The position numbers and the translations under genes were made by a program. From Flavobacterium hibisci (GTDB taxonomy: Bacteria > Bacteroidota > Bacteroidia > Flavobacteriales > Flavobacteriaceae): a stretch of DNA of 64,000 bases. Below, piece by piece: positions 45,953 through 54,809 of this stretch (position 1 is its first letter; the number at the start of each line of letters is the position of its first letter). The stretch is from the NCBI RefSeq assembly GCF_020026925.1, contig NZ_JAIQDW010000002.1, positions 186,001-250,000 of the forward strand, read 5' to 3'. Below the pieces are notes generated by a model. It was not told the origin of the DNA, did not search any database, and saw only the letters and a program-made list of their open reading frames with translations.

Positions 45953-45980
45953 AAAAAACCGTAACGAATTACGGTTTTTT
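45953..45980. terminator. Terminator hairpin with no intact upstream gene
   Basis: AAAAAACCGTAA (45953-45964) pairs perfectly with TTACGGTTTTTT (45969-45980) around CGAA. It lies between two divergent genes, where no terminator is expected, about 60 nt after the remnant stop at 46042. Confidence 0.85.
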
Positions 45981-46041
45981 CACAATTAACTAAATAGATT
46001 AATCAACTTTTTTCACGAGTAAAATTCATTCATAAGCACGA

Positions 46042-46146
46042 TTAATTAACGGTAATATTGGTAATATCTTTTTCTTCAGTTATATTCAGCAAAAAAGGTT
46101 TCCCATTTTCATCTAACATAGTCATATTTAAAGCATCTGTGTCCTT
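46042..46146 (-). pseudogene. Possible 3' remnant of a decayed gene
   Basis: A minus-strand frame of about 34 codons reads a coding-like C-terminus (MLDENGKPFLLNITEEKD, then ITNITVN and a stop) and is followed by a terminator. An in-frame stop lies just upstream, so no full gene remains. The sequence could equally be a small peptide beginning at Met (46125). I recognise no family. Confidence 0.35.
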
Positions 46147-46356
46147 TTATTTGTCAGAAATTATGTCTGTAAAAATTACTTAAGAAAACAGTAAAAAAGT
46201 AAAGTAATTTTTCGCATAGATTCGGATCAAGGAATTTGCTGCAAAATTATGTGATTTAAAACTTCAGCACAAGCAATGTCGATAAAGTGTTAATAAGTAA
46301 AAACTGCGTTTTAATACTAAAAAAAAATAAAATATCCTTCACGCTGAATTTTTAAT

Positions 46357-46364
46357 TAAATTTG
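46357..46364 (+). promoter_or_regulatory. Candidate promoter -7 element for DUF1761 gene
   Basis: TAAATTTG matches TAnnTTTG, 27 bp before the start codon. No -33 TTTG is visible at the usual spacing. Confidence 0.35.
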
Positions 46365-46391
46365 ATTAACTAATTATAAAACCCTTATTTT

Positions 46392-46880
46392 ATGGAAATT
46401 AACTTTATTACATTTTTGGCTGCTGCTGTTGTTACACTTGTAACCGGTTTTATCTGGTACAATCCAAAAGTATTCGGAACCATCTGGATGAGAGAAAATA
46501 ATTTTACTCAAGAAGATCTCAGAAAAGGCAATATGCTCAAAATATTTGGCTTTACTTATATTTTCTCTGTAATGATTTCAATGGCTTTAATGTCGTTCAC
46601 GATTCATCAGTCCGGAGCCTTGGGAATGATTGGCGGACCTCCTATGATAGCAAGTGCCAAACCATCTTTTCATGCTTTTATGGCAGATTACGGAACAGCT
46701 TACCGCACTTTTAAACATGGTGCTCTTCATGGTTTTATGGCGGGTCTGTTTTTTGCTTTCCCGGTTATTGGAATCAATGGTTTATTCGAAAGGAAATCAT
46801 GGAAATATATCTTTATCCACGCCGGGTACTGGATGCTTACGCTTACCATTATAGGTGGAATTGTCTGTGCATATGCATAA
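46392..46880 (+). CDS. DUF1761 family membrane protein
   Basis: This 162-aa integral membrane protein has about four transmembrane helices (about 5-24, 52-72, 112-132, 140-160). The N-terminal signature FIWYNPKVFGTIWM is characteristic of DUF1761, a family of unknown function. A His/Tyr-containing loop (PSFHAFMADYGTAYRTFKHG) lies between helices two and three. It is monocistronic, with a terminator 16 bp downstream. Confidence 0.85.
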   Translation: MEINFITFLAAAVVTLVTGFIWYNPKVFGTIWMRENNFTQEDLRKGNMLKIFGFTYIFSVMISMALMSFTIHQSGALGMIGGPPMIASAKPSFHAFMADYGTAYRTFKHGALHGFMAGLFFAFPVIGINGLFERKSWKYIFIHAGYWMLTLTIIGGIVCAYA

Positions 46881-46895
46881 CAAAAAACATAAATT

Positions 46896-46930
46896 AAATC
46901 CGTTTGAAATCCAGACTCAAACGGATTTTT
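46896..46930 (+). terminator. Terminator of the DUF1761 gene
   Basis: AAATCCGTTTGA (46896-46907) pairs perfectly with TCAAACGGATTT (46917-46928), followed by T residues. Confidence 0.9.
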
Positions 46931-46973
46931 CTTAATAATAACTTAAAGCAAACTAGTTATTGCAAATATTATC

Positions 46974-46981
46974 TAATTTTG
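46974..46981 (+). promoter_or_regulatory. Candidate promoter -7 element for the GNAT/FemAB-like gene
   Basis: TAATTTTG matches TAnnTTTG and sits 19 bp before the TTG start at 47001, which would leave a very short leader. Confidence 0.3.
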
Positions 46982-47000
46982 AAGAAATTAGCTTACACTC

Positions 47001-48146
47001 TTGAATACAAACTATTCTTTTCAAATATATAAAAGCACGTCCCTGCTGCCTTTAGAATGGAACTTGCTGGCTTCAGAAAACATTTTTTTGACACGCGAAT
47101 ATCTCGAAGTACTGGAAAATTCCTGTCCGGTAAACATGACTTGCCATTTCATCGGAATCTTTGAAGAAAAAAAACTGATCGGGATTGTCCTGACCCAATT
47201 TTTATTTGCAGAAAAACTCGAATCATTTGGAGAGCGTGATAAGTGCTTAAAAACTTCTGTGCGCAATTTTGCCCTTAAGAATTTCGCTTCGCATGTTTTG
47301 TTTGTGGGCAATAATATGCTCACAGGACAGAATGCTTTTTCATTCGCTAAAAACGTAAAGCAGTCCAAAGCCATTAAAACACTTCATAAAGCCATCAGTC
47401 AGCTTAAAAAAGATTTAAAAGCGAGTGGCAAAAAAGTTCACATCACAAGCATAAAAGATTTTACCGCTAAAGAAATTGAACCGCTGCAGGCCGAATTCAA
47501 AAATAATTATACATTCTCTACCCAGCCGAACATGGTTTTTGAAATCAATAAAAACTGGAAATCAGAACAGGATTATATTGATGCTTTATCCAAAAAATAC
47601 CGGGATCAGTACAAACGCGCCAGAAAAAAAGCAGAAGGAATCGTAAAGCAAAAAATGGCCTTATCAGACATCCGAAAATATGAAGATGTTATTTACGAGC
47701 TCTACTTTCATGTAGCAAAAAATGCCCCTTTCAATACTTTTTTTCTCGCCAGGAATCATTTTAGCTTTTTTAAAGAAATCATGAAAGATGACTTTTTACT
47801 GTATGGTTACTTTTTAGACGAAAAACTAATCGGTTTTAATACTCTTATAAAAAATGGTGAGACAATGGACACTTATTTTTTAGGCTATGACGAGAGCATT
47901 CAGCGTGATAAAATGCTTTATTTAAACATGTTATACGACATGATTAGCTATTCTATTAAAAAAGGCTTCAAAAAAATTGTTTTCGCCAGAACTGCTCTTG
48001 AGATTAAAAGTTCTGTAGGTGCCAAACCTGTCAAAATGTATGGTTTGATCACCCACAGCAATAGTTTAATCAATCATAATATTGCGCGATTTTTTAATTA
48101 TCTGGAACCCAAAACCAATTGGCAGGAGCGAAATCCTTTTAAATAA
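47001..48146 (+). CDS. GNAT-fold / FemAB-like (peptidogalycan-type) protein, TTG start
   Basis: This 381-aa soluble protein belongs to the BioF2/FemAB-like branch of the GNAT superfamily (COG3146-like). The N-terminal LPLEWNLLASENIFLTREYL segment and the C-terminal YFLDEKLIGFNTLIKNGETM, then YFLGYDESIQRDKMLYLNM, are typical acyl-acceptor and acyl-binding regions. Such proteins attach amino acids or acyl groups, sometimes in cell-wall or lipid modification, but no specific role is known here. The start must be TTG at 47001: an in-frame stop lies 10 bp upstream, and the first in-frame ATG (residue 46) would delete conserved sequence. It converges on the diacylglycerol-kinase-like gene with a 10-bp gap. 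Confidence 0.78.
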   Translation: MNTNYSFQIYKSTSLLPLEWNLLASENIFLTREYLEVLENSCPVNMTCHFIGIFEEKKLIGIVLTQFLFAEKLESFGERDKCLKTSVRNFALKNFASHVLFVGNNMLTGQNAFSFAKNVKQSKAIKTLHKAISQLKKDLKASGKKVHITSIKDFTAKEIEPLQAEFKNNYTFSTQPNMVFEINKNWKSEQDYIDALSKKYRDQYKRARKKAEGIVKQKMALSDIRKYEDVIYELYFHVAKNAPFNTFFLARNHFSFFKEIMKDDFLLYGYFLDEKLIGFNTLIKNGETMDTYFLGYDESIQRDKMLYLNMLYDMISYSIKKGFKKIVFARTALEIKSSVGAKPVKMYGLITHSNSLINHNIARFFNYLEPKTNWQERNPFK

Positions 48147-48156
48147 ATTATATTTT

Positions 48157-49026
48157 TTAAGGAATCGCAATTTTCATTTGCTTGTGCAAAATATGAATTT
48201 CTAATGACTTCTGTGCTCCGCAATATTCACCGTCAATCTGAAAACTCACCGGATAATCGGTTTGAATCGTAGCTTTATCTGTAGAAATAATAACAACATC
48301 TTCTGTATCAATTGGCATATTACCCGTAATAATTTTTCCGATTAAAAATAAATCCAGGTTTTTGAGAATTACCAATTCAAATTTACCGTCATTCATAGCT
48401 CCATTTGGATTAATGGTCACGCCTGTTCCATATTTTTGAGAATTGGCAATAACAATCATTCTTGCTGTATGTTCAACTGTTTCTTTGTTTGCGGTAATTG
48501 TCGCAACAAAAGGTTCATTGGATTCTGTTAGGGTTGTAAATGCCTGCAAAGCGTATCCCCAAAATCCGCGAACGTCACTTTCTTCATAATTTTTAACCAG
48601 ATCGGCATTGAGACCTAAATCGCTTAAATGAATACTTTTTTTACCATTAATACAAATCATATCCATTTCGATATAATGATTTAAAAAAGCAATTTTCAGG
48701 TTTTCTTCGATTGTTGATGGCAGGTTTAAATCAACGGATAGACCATTTGCAGAACCGGCAGGCAAAATACCAATGATAACATCGTGCTCTTCCATAGCTT
48801 CGGCTACCATTTTAATTGTACCGTCACCTCCGGCTACGACAATTCGTTCCGGACTGTACTTATTGTATAGGTCTTGTATTTTTTTAACATCATTTTTTCC
48901 GGTGGTTTCGTACACCACCAGATCAACGTTATTTGTGTCTGCAAACTCCTGTACTGACTCAATCAAATCAGATTTATCCAAGTCTCCTGAAATGGGATTT
49001 ACAACGAATATGATATTCTTTTTCAA
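48157..49026 (-). CDS. Diacylglycerol kinase family lipid kinase (YegS/DgkB-like)
   Basis: This 289-aa cytoplasmic kinase is predicted to phosphorylate diacylglycerol or a related lipid. The DAGK catalytic motif VVAGGDGTIK (63-72) and the ILPAGSANGLSVDL segment (87-100) define the family, with the C-terminal beta-sandwich domain (INPNGAMNDGKFELVIL) following. NPISGD near the N-terminus is the first nucleotide-binding strand. The start codon is TTG at 49026, with no in-frame ATG nearby. It is divergent from an App1-like phosphatase gene across 62 bp, so the two may work on the same lipid pool in opposite directions. Confidence 0.9.
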   Translation of the reverse strand: MKKNIIFVVNPISGDLDKSDLIESVQEFADTNNVDLVVYETTGKNDVKKIQDLYNKYSPERIVVAGGDGTIKMVAEAMEEHDVIIGILPAGSANGLSVDLNLPSTIEENLKIAFLNHYIEMDMICINGKKSIHLSDLGLNADLVKNYEESDVRGFWGYALQAFTTLTESNEPFVATITANKETVEHTARMIVIANSQKYGTGVTINPNGAMNDGKFELVILKNLDLFLIGKIITGNMPIDTEDVVIISTDKATIQTDYPVSFQIDGEYCGAQKSLEIHILHKQMKIAIP

Positions 49027-49088
49027 AATTTTCTATTTAAAAACCAATTAAAATAATTAAATTACAGTTACATAAATATACGGAATTA

Positions 49089-50051
49089 ATGAAACCAATT
49101 TTACAATTATATCGCGGTTATGCCAATGAACAGGAATTAATTGTAATGGGCCATGTATTTAAACGAACGTACAACTATGATTTTCAGAAGAAAAACTTCA
49201 AAAATGCACGTTCGATTATCAATCAGTTCAGAATAAAAACGATTCAGAATTTTGACATTTACCTAAAATTTGGAGAAAAAGAAATCCATACCAAAACTTT
49301 AGATGATGGTTATTTTAAGTTTTGCATTCCGCTTGAAAAGGAATTTCATTTTGGATGGATGGAATATCAAGTTAGTATTAGATATAAATCCGAAATCATT
49401 GTTTCCAGAGGTAGTTTTATAAGACCTCACGAAGGGAACCTGGGAATTATATCTGATATCGACGATACTTTTTTAATTTCGCACACAAAAAACATCTTTA
49501 AGAAAATATATATCCTGTTATTTAAAAATGTAAATGACCGAAAAGTTTTTAAAGATGTGGTCCCACATTATCAGGCTTTGAGTTCAGCGGGAAGAAATAA
49601 TAAGGACGAACAGAATGCGTTCTTTTACATCTCAAGCAGTGAATGGAATTTGTATCGGTTTATTGTAAAATTCACCAAAATCCATAAGTTGCCCAGAGCT
49701 GTTATTTTACTGAAAGACATCAAAAGGGGCATTACTGATTTTTTCATGAGCGGACGCGGTGACCACAATCATAAATTCGACAAAATAAAACATGTTTTGG
49801 AATTCTATCCGAATCTTAAATATGTATTATTAGGAGATGATTCACAACACGATCCATTTCTGTACGAGCAAATATGCAAAATATTCCCGGTTACCGTAAT
49901 TGCGGTTTACATCAGACAAACAGGCAAAAGTCAAAAGTCGGAAGTCAAAAAAATCATGAAAAACTTAGAAGCTCTCGATGTTTTGGCCTGCTATTTTAAA
50001 GAAAGCAGTGAAGCGATTATGCATTCAAAATCTATTGGGATTATCAAGTAG
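49089..50051 (+). CDS. App1-like phosphatidate phosphatase (DUF2183)
   Basis: This 320-aa protein has the HAD-type catalytic motif SDIDDTFL (122-129, D123 nucleophile and D125) and YISSSEWNLYRF (motif II). The lysine region is RAVILLKDIKRG and motif IV is VLLGDDSQHDP. This is the DUF2183/App1 architecture; yeast App1 is a Mg-dependent phosphatidate phosphatase. An N-terminal beta-rich segment of about 110 residues precedes the catalytic domain. No signal peptide is seen. It is paired head-to-head with a lipid kinase. Substrate specificity in bacteria is not settled. Confidence 0.88.
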   Translation: MKPILQLYRGYANEQELIVMGHVFKRTYNYDFQKKNFKNARSIINQFRIKTIQNFDIYLKFGEKEIHTKTLDDGYFKFCIPLEKEFHFGWMEYQVSIRYKSEIIVSRGSFIRPHEGNLGIISDIDDTFLISHTKNIFKKIYILLFKNVNDRKVFKDVVPHYQALSSAGRNNKDEQNAFFYISSSEWNLYRFIVKFTKIHKLPRAVILLKDIKRGITDFFMSGRGDHNHKFDKIKHVLEFYPNLKYVLLGDDSQHDPFLYEQICKIFPVTVIAVYIRQTGKSQKSEVKKIMKNLEALDVLACYFKESSEAIMHSKSIGIIK

Positions 50052-50052
50052 G

Positions 50053-50087
50053 TTTCAGGTTCTTGTTGGAACATGAAACCTGAAACT
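50053..50087. repeat. Inverted repeat between convergent genes
   Basis: GTTTCAGGTT (50053-50062) mirrors AACCTGAAAC (50078-50087), in the 49-bp gap between the App1-like and ABC-F genes, which converge. A further TTGAAAC follows. It may act as a bidirectional terminator, but the T-tract is poor. It resembles a simple AAACCTGAAAC-type intergenic repeat. Confidence 0.45.
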
Positions 50088-50100
50088 TGAAACAAAAATA

Positions 50101-52017
50101 CTAAGCATTGAAATTATCAATCTCTTCCTGAACGATTTCCCAATCCAGAAGCAATTGATCTAAATCTGCTTTCTTTTTGTTGTATGCTGTGAAAAATGAA
50201 GCATCTTCGATATGTTTATCATAATTTGAAGCCAGCATTTTATCATCGTGCTGAATGTCTTTTTCCAATTGTTTGATTTGACTTTCAATTTTACTTAATC
50301 TATTTTGAAGCGCTTTTCCTTTTTTCTGGTCTTCGTACGAAACTTTAGCATTTTCCTTTGTTGGAGCTGCTGTTTTTACAACATCTTTTTTCTCTACTTC
50401 ACGCATGTTTTCAAGATTGCGCTGCTCTAAGAAAAAGTTGATATCGCCCAAATATTCTTTGATCTTCTGGTCTTTAAATTCGTAAACGATATTTGACATT
50501 CCCTGAAGAAAATCCCTGTCGTGAGAAACCAGTAATAACGTTCCCCCAAATTTTTGAAGTGCGGCTTTCAGAACATTTTTAGATTTAATGTCTAAGTGGT
50601 TCGTCGGCTCATCCATCAGCAATACGTTGATTGGCTGTAACAATAATTTACAAAGTGCCAAACGGTTACGCTCTCCTCCAGAAAGTACTTTTACTTTTTT
50701 TTCTACATCGTCTCCGCGAAATAAAAACGAGCCTAACATATCACGCACTTTCATACGATTGGTGTCCGTAGCAGCATCTTCCATTGTTTGTAACAATGTG
50801 ATTTCTCCGTCTAAATATTCGGCTTGATTTTGAGCAAAATATCCTAATTGTACATTATGTCCTAATTTGATATTTCCTTGATATTCAAATTCGTTTACCA
50901 ATGCTTTAATGAAAGTCGATTTTCCTTGTCCGTTTTGGCCGACAAAAGCAATTTTACTTCCTCTTTCTACTAATAAACTGATGTCTTTAAGAATCGTTTT
51001 GTCTCCGTAAGCTTTTGTAACATGTTCTGCTTCAATCACTACTTTTCCTGGTTCTTTAGAAACTGGAAAAGAGATATTCATTACAGAATTATCGTCTTCG
51101 TCAACTTCGATTCTTTCTACTTTATCTAATTTTTTAATCAACGATTGCGCCATAGAAGCTTTTGAAGCTTTTGCACGGAATTTCTCGATTAATTTTTCTG
51201 TTTCTTCAATTTTTTTCTGCTGATTTTTTTGAGTCGCCAATTGCTTTTCGCGAATTTCATGACGCAATTCTAAATATTGAGAATATGGTTTGTTAAAGTC
51301 GTACGCTTTTCCTAAAGATATTTCGATGGTACGATTGGTAACATTATCCAAGAACATTTTATCGTGCGAAACGATTACAACAACTCCAGGATAATTGCGA
51401 AGGAAATTTTCTAACCAAATAATACTTTCGATATCTAAGTGGTTGGTTGGCTCATCCAGAAGCAATACATCGTTTGATTGTAATAATAATTTAGCCAATT
51501 CGATACGCATTCTCCATCCTCCAGAAAAGGTTTCGGTTTGGTTATTAAAAACTTCTCTTTTAAAACCTAAACCTAAAAGAATTTTCTCTGTATCTCCAAC
51601 ATAGTTATAACCTCCAAGAAGTTCAAAACGGTGTGTATAATCCGAAAGATCCTCGATTATCTGCCCATATTCTTCACTTTCGTAATCGGTTCTGGTAACC
51701 AATTGATGATTGATTTCTTCTAGTTTTTTTTCTACAACTTTAATTTCTGTAAAAGCTTCATACGCTTCTTCCAAAACGGTTCTTCCCTGTTCAAAATCAA
51801 TATCTTGACGCAAGAATCCCATTCTGATATCTTTCTCTTGAGAAATTACCCCAGAATCTGGTTTAAAATCTCCTGCTAACATTTTTAACATTGTAGATTT
51901 ACCAGCTCCGTTTTTACCGACAAGACCTACGCGGTCGCCGGCTCCTAAACGAAAAGTAACTTCTTCAAATAAATAGGTTCCTCCAAAAGAAACGGAAAGA
52001 TTGTGTATGTTAAGCAT
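50101..52017 (-). CDS. ABC-F family ATPase
   Basis: This 638-aa cytoplasmic protein has two ABC ATPase domains and no membrane segment. Walker A motifs are GKNGAGKST (first) and GQNGQGKST (second), signatures are TFSGGWRMR and VLSGGERNR, and Walker B motifs are LLLDEPTNHLD and LLMDEPTNHLD. A linker coiled coil (about 250-290) joins the domains, and a C-terminal coiled coil (about 560-630) follows, as in Uup/YdiF-type ABC-F proteins. The family acts on ribosomes, either in translation regulation or antibiotic protection; the specific role here is unclear. It is monocistronic. Confidence 0.93.
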   Translation of the reverse strand: MLNIHNLSVSFGGTYLFEEVTFRLGAGDRVGLVGKNGAGKSTMLKMLAGDFKPDSGVISQEKDIRMGFLRQDIDFEQGRTVLEEAYEAFTEIKVVEKKLEEINHQLVTRTDYESEEYGQIIEDLSDYTHRFELLGGYNYVGDTEKILLGLGFKREVFNNQTETFSGGWRMRIELAKLLLQSNDVLLLDEPTNHLDIESIIWLENFLRNYPGVVVIVSHDKMFLDNVTNRTIEISLGKAYDFNKPYSQYLELRHEIREKQLATQKNQQKKIEETEKLIEKFRAKASKASMAQSLIKKLDKVERIEVDEDDNSVMNISFPVSKEPGKVVIEAEHVTKAYGDKTILKDISLLVERGSKIAFVGQNGQGKSTFIKALVNEFEYQGNIKLGHNVQLGYFAQNQAEYLDGEITLLQTMEDAATDTNRMKVRDMLGSFLFRGDDVEKKVKVLSGGERNRLALCKLLLQPINVLLMDEPTNHLDIKSKNVLKAALQKFGGTLLLVSHDRDFLQGMSNIVYEFKDQKIKEYLGDINFFLEQRNLENMREVEKKDVVKTAAPTKENAKVSYEDQKKGKALQNRLSKIESQIKQLEKDIQHDDKMLASNYDKHIEDASFFTAYNKKKADLDQLLLDWEIVQEEIDNFNA

Positions 52018-52127
52018 AACTTGATTGCTGTAAAATAGAATGGTTTACTAAACCATTGTTGTTTATTAAATTACCGTATCTAAAAGCTTTTTGAATATGC
52101 TTTTTTTTAATTACGATTTTGAAAGTG

Positions 52128-52135
52128 CAAAAGTA
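52128..52135 (-). promoter_or_regulatory. Candidate ABC-F promoter -7 element
   Basis: Minus-strand TACTTTTG matches TAnnTTTG about 110 bp before the start. A minus-strand TTTG lies 26 nt further upstream (52162-52165), slightly wider than the usual spacing. Confidence 0.4.
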
Positions 52136-52193
52136 TAACTTTTAATTGAAGTTTCGTTCCTCAAAACCAATCGCTTTTGTATTTCTTAAAGAC

Positions 52194-52228
52194 AAAAAAA
52201 CGGATTGATACTAAATATCAATCCGTTT
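52194..52228 (-). terminator. Terminator of the Ter operon
   Basis: AAACGGATTGATA (52198-52210) pairs perfectly with TATCAATCCGTTT (52216-52228). On the minus strand it is followed by seven T residues. It lies about 40 nt after the TerC stop and closes the operon. Confidence 0.92.
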
Positions 52229-52265
52229 ATATAAACGAAGAATTTGTTTTGTCCTAAATTTTGAA

Positions 52266-53264
52266 TTAAGCTTCTTTTTTTTCAGGGAACATAATAGATG
52301 CTATTACTGAAATAATCAATACGCCTCCGATTACCAATAATGAATAAATGGAATCGATATGGTAGAATGGCGAAATGATCATTTTGATTCCTATAAATGA
52401 TAAGATAATTGCCAATCCGTATTGTAATTTACTGAATAGGTGAATGAAGTTATCTAATAAGAAAAATAATGCTCTAAGTCCTAAAATTGCGAAGATGTTA
52501 GATGTGTAAAGAATAAACGGATCGTTCGAAATTGCAAAAATTGCCGGGATAGAATCTACTGCAAATAACAAATCGGTAAACTCAATTACTGCCACAACTA
52601 CTAAAAGCGGTGTTGCTAATTTTTTTCCGTTTTCGAATGTAAAGAATTTATCTCCGTCGTATTTATCGCTTACGCTAAAAAACTTTCTGATTAATCTTGC
52701 TCCTCTTGTGTTGTTGTAATCTTCATCGTCATCATCGTCTCCAGAAGACCATGATTTGATTCCTGCATAAACCAAGAATAAACCAAAAGCAGTCATAATT
52801 AAGTTAATATCATATTTAAATCCTTCTATTCCTGCAAGGCTTAAAAGTTTGTTTAGATAAGTTAATTCTATCAAGAATGCTCCAGAGAATATAAATATCG
52901 CTCTTAAAACCAAAGCTCCGATAATTCCCCAAAACAATACTTTATGTTTGTTTTGATTGGCTACGTCAAAAAACTTAAATACTAATATAAATACAAATAG
53001 ATTATCTACAGAAAGTGCTTTCTCTATCCAATAAGCCGATTGAAACTCATAGAACTTTGCAGCTCCGGCATAGTGATATACTAAACCACTAAAAATCATG
53101 GCTAAGCTGATCCATACTAATGACCACGTAATCGCTTCTTTATTTGATACGACGTGGCTTTTTTTATTGAAGATTCCTAAATCCAGTAAAAGCATAATGA
53201 CTACTGCAATCGCGAAAACGACAATTAAACCGGGATGTTCCGAAAAGATTGGGTGTTGATTCAT
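52266..53264 (-). CDS. terC: TerC family integral membrane protein
   Basis: This 332-aa inner-membrane protein has about eight to nine hydrophobic helices and the TerC family pattern. Conserved acidic residues lie in membrane segments (WIEKALSVDNLFVF; VVVAVIEFTDLLFAVDSIPA). A highly acidic cytoplasmic loop (GDDDDDEDYNN, about 174-184) could bind metal ions. TerC-type proteins are linked to tellurite resistance and to manganese or calcium handling during stress. It is the last gene of the Ter operon, 30 bp after the kinase, so it likely provides the membrane anchor for the TerD proteins encoded upstream. Confidence 0.92.
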   Translation of the reverse strand: MNQHPIFSEHPGLIVVFAIAVVIMLLLDLGIFNKKSHVVSNKEAITWSLVWISLAMIFSGLVYHYAGAAKFYEFQSAYWIEKALSVDNLFVFILVFKFFDVANQNKHKVLFWGIIGALVLRAIFIFSGAFLIELTYLNKLLSLAGIEGFKYDINLIMTAFGLFLVYAGIKSWSSGDDDDDEDYNNTRGARLIRKFFSVSDKYDGDKFFTFENGKKLATPLLVVVAVIEFTDLLFAVDSIPAIFAISNDPFILYTSNIFAILGLRALFFLLDNFIHLFSKLQYGLAIILSFIGIKMIISPFYHIDSIYSLLVIGGVLIISVIASIMFPEKKEA

Positions 53265-53294
53265 TTTAGATATTAATTAAGTTAATTTTTAAAG

Positions 53295-54806
53295 TTATGT
53301 ATTGGCCATTGTTACTACGATTACCCTTCCTCCTTCTTCATTAGAAAGCAGTATTTTTTTTCCGTGTGTAAGTTCAACCATTGTTCCTATCGGAATTTCT
53401 TTGTTTTCTGTTACATCTTTTAAAGATGTTAGTTTTTGATTCACCAACACCCACTTGTCCTTAAAGAACGTAAAATAACCTACCGGCACTTTTTGGAGCG
53501 GGGTTAATTTCTCATTTCTGGCAATATTACGATTAACATGCCATTGAAACAAATATTGATCATTATAAACCATCAATCTATGATTCTCGGGTTTCCAAGT
53601 TGTTTCCTGAAACTGATAATACAGATCTAAAACTGGTAACGTACCTTCATGAGGCGTACCGCAAAAAGGGCATTTTGGTCTGTTTGTATTATCAAAAACA
53701 TACCATTTTTGCTCGCAATAGGTATTATGGCATTTCTGCATTAAATCTGTAGTTTTCAAAAGTGCTGTTTCCCACTCTTCAGCAGTTGGTCTTAACATCG
53801 GATTATGAAGTCCGTCTATGAAAACTTTATCGAATAACGCTTTTAAGTATGGTCCTGTAATTGTATAAGGTAATTTGCTGCTATCTGCCCAAGGCAAATC
53901 CCATTTCGAAACCTGATTGATTTTAGGCCTGTTAGTAGCATCTGTCGGATGTTCTATAAAAATTGCCTTTTCTCCCATTGACAACAAATCATCTTTTTCG
54001 GTATCAAGATCATGAACCTTTCCACCTTTTAAAGGATGTCTGTGCAATAAAAACATGTAAATTAAAATGGGCAGCGAATGCAGATCGGTTAATCTGTTTG
54101 GCAGTTTTCTGTCAGGATCTGTTTTATGTAAATGCTTTGTTGCAAGTACTTCTGGCGCTATAAAACCAGGAGTTCCGATTACCTCTGCAGGAAATAATCC
54201 GGGAACGACCAAACCATCGATATCAATAATACAGGCCGCTTTCTCAACCGGATCTATTAAAACATTATTATGCGATAAATCGGAATGCGACAAACCCATT
54301 GCGTGCATTTTTTTGACACCGCGCGTAAGGTTTACGCAAATCTGAAAATAACTCAGCCAATCTCCTAATTCTGAATTTGCGATACGCAAAGGATAATGCG
54401 GATTTCTAAATTTTGAACTCGAAAACCATAATCCGTGTTTTTCTTTTCCTTGAATTAAATCGCTGGTTTGATATCCTTTTCTAAAGAAAAATTTAGGTTT
54501 ATAAAGCGGTACAATAACTCCTGTCAAGCCTTTATATGTAATCACATCTGTAGGCCATCTGAAAATATCATTGATATAAAAATCACTGGCTTCTCCTTTT
54601 TGAATTTGATCAAAATATTTATTGGTTATTCGTTGTAGTCTTTCTTTTTGGTTATCATCCAGCTGTTCTCTAAAAACAGCAACAACGTATCTTTTGTCTG
54701 GACTAAAATAAACGTCTTTAACCCCGCCTCGCATCGGTTCGCCATTATCTTCAAACTGATAAGACTTGCTGGTATCTTTTATGGATTGTACTGTAACTAT
54801 ATTCAT
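53295..54806 (-). CDS. TerY-P-type protein kinase with C-terminal zinc ribbon
   Basis: This 503-aa cytoplasmic protein combines a kinase-like domain with a zinc ribbon. The catalytic loop is GLSHSDLSHNNVLID (D176, N181), the metal motif is IIDIDGL (D195/D197 replacing DFG), and an APE-type segment GTPGFIAPEV (211-220) follows. The N-lobe is unusual: YVVAVFRE occupies the place of the VAIK motif, so the usual ATP-anchoring lysine is not evident. The zinc ribbon has C359, C364, C379 and C382. It matches the kinase of the vWA-PP2C-kinase triads described for Ter systems. It starts 3 bp after the phosphatase stop. Substrates are unknown. Confidence 0.88.
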   Translation of the reverse strand: MNIVTVQSIKDTSKSYQFEDNGEPMRGGVKDVYFSPDKRYVVAVFREQLDDNQKERLQRITNKYFDQIQKGEASDFYINDIFRWPTDVITYKGLTGVIVPLYKPKFFFRKGYQTSDLIQGKEKHGLWFSSSKFRNPHYPLRIANSELGDWLSYFQICVNLTRGVKKMHAMGLSHSDLSHNNVLIDPVEKAACIIDIDGLVVPGLFPAEVIGTPGFIAPEVLATKHLHKTDPDRKLPNRLTDLHSLPILIYMFLLHRHPLKGGKVHDLDTEKDDLLSMGEKAIFIEHPTDATNRPKINQVSKWDLPWADSSKLPYTITGPYLKALFDKVFIDGLHNPMLRPTAEEWETALLKTTDLMQKCHNTYCEQKWYVFDNTNRPKCPFCGTPHEGTLPVLDLYYQFQETTWKPENHRLMVYNDQYLFQWHVNRNIARNEKLTPLQKVPVGYFTFFKDKWVLVNQKLTSLKDVTENKEIPIGTMVELTHGKKILLSNEEGGRVIVVTMANT

Positions 54807-54809
54807 GAT

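Larger units (their letters stand above)
45823..46391. other. Intergenic region with a terminator and a gene remnant
   Basis: This 569-bp spacer between divergent genes contains a complete terminator hairpin (45953-45980) preceded on the minus strand by a short coding-like tail (46042-46146). It also holds a candidate promoter for the DUF1761 gene (46357-46364). No intact gene is present. Confidence 0.6.
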
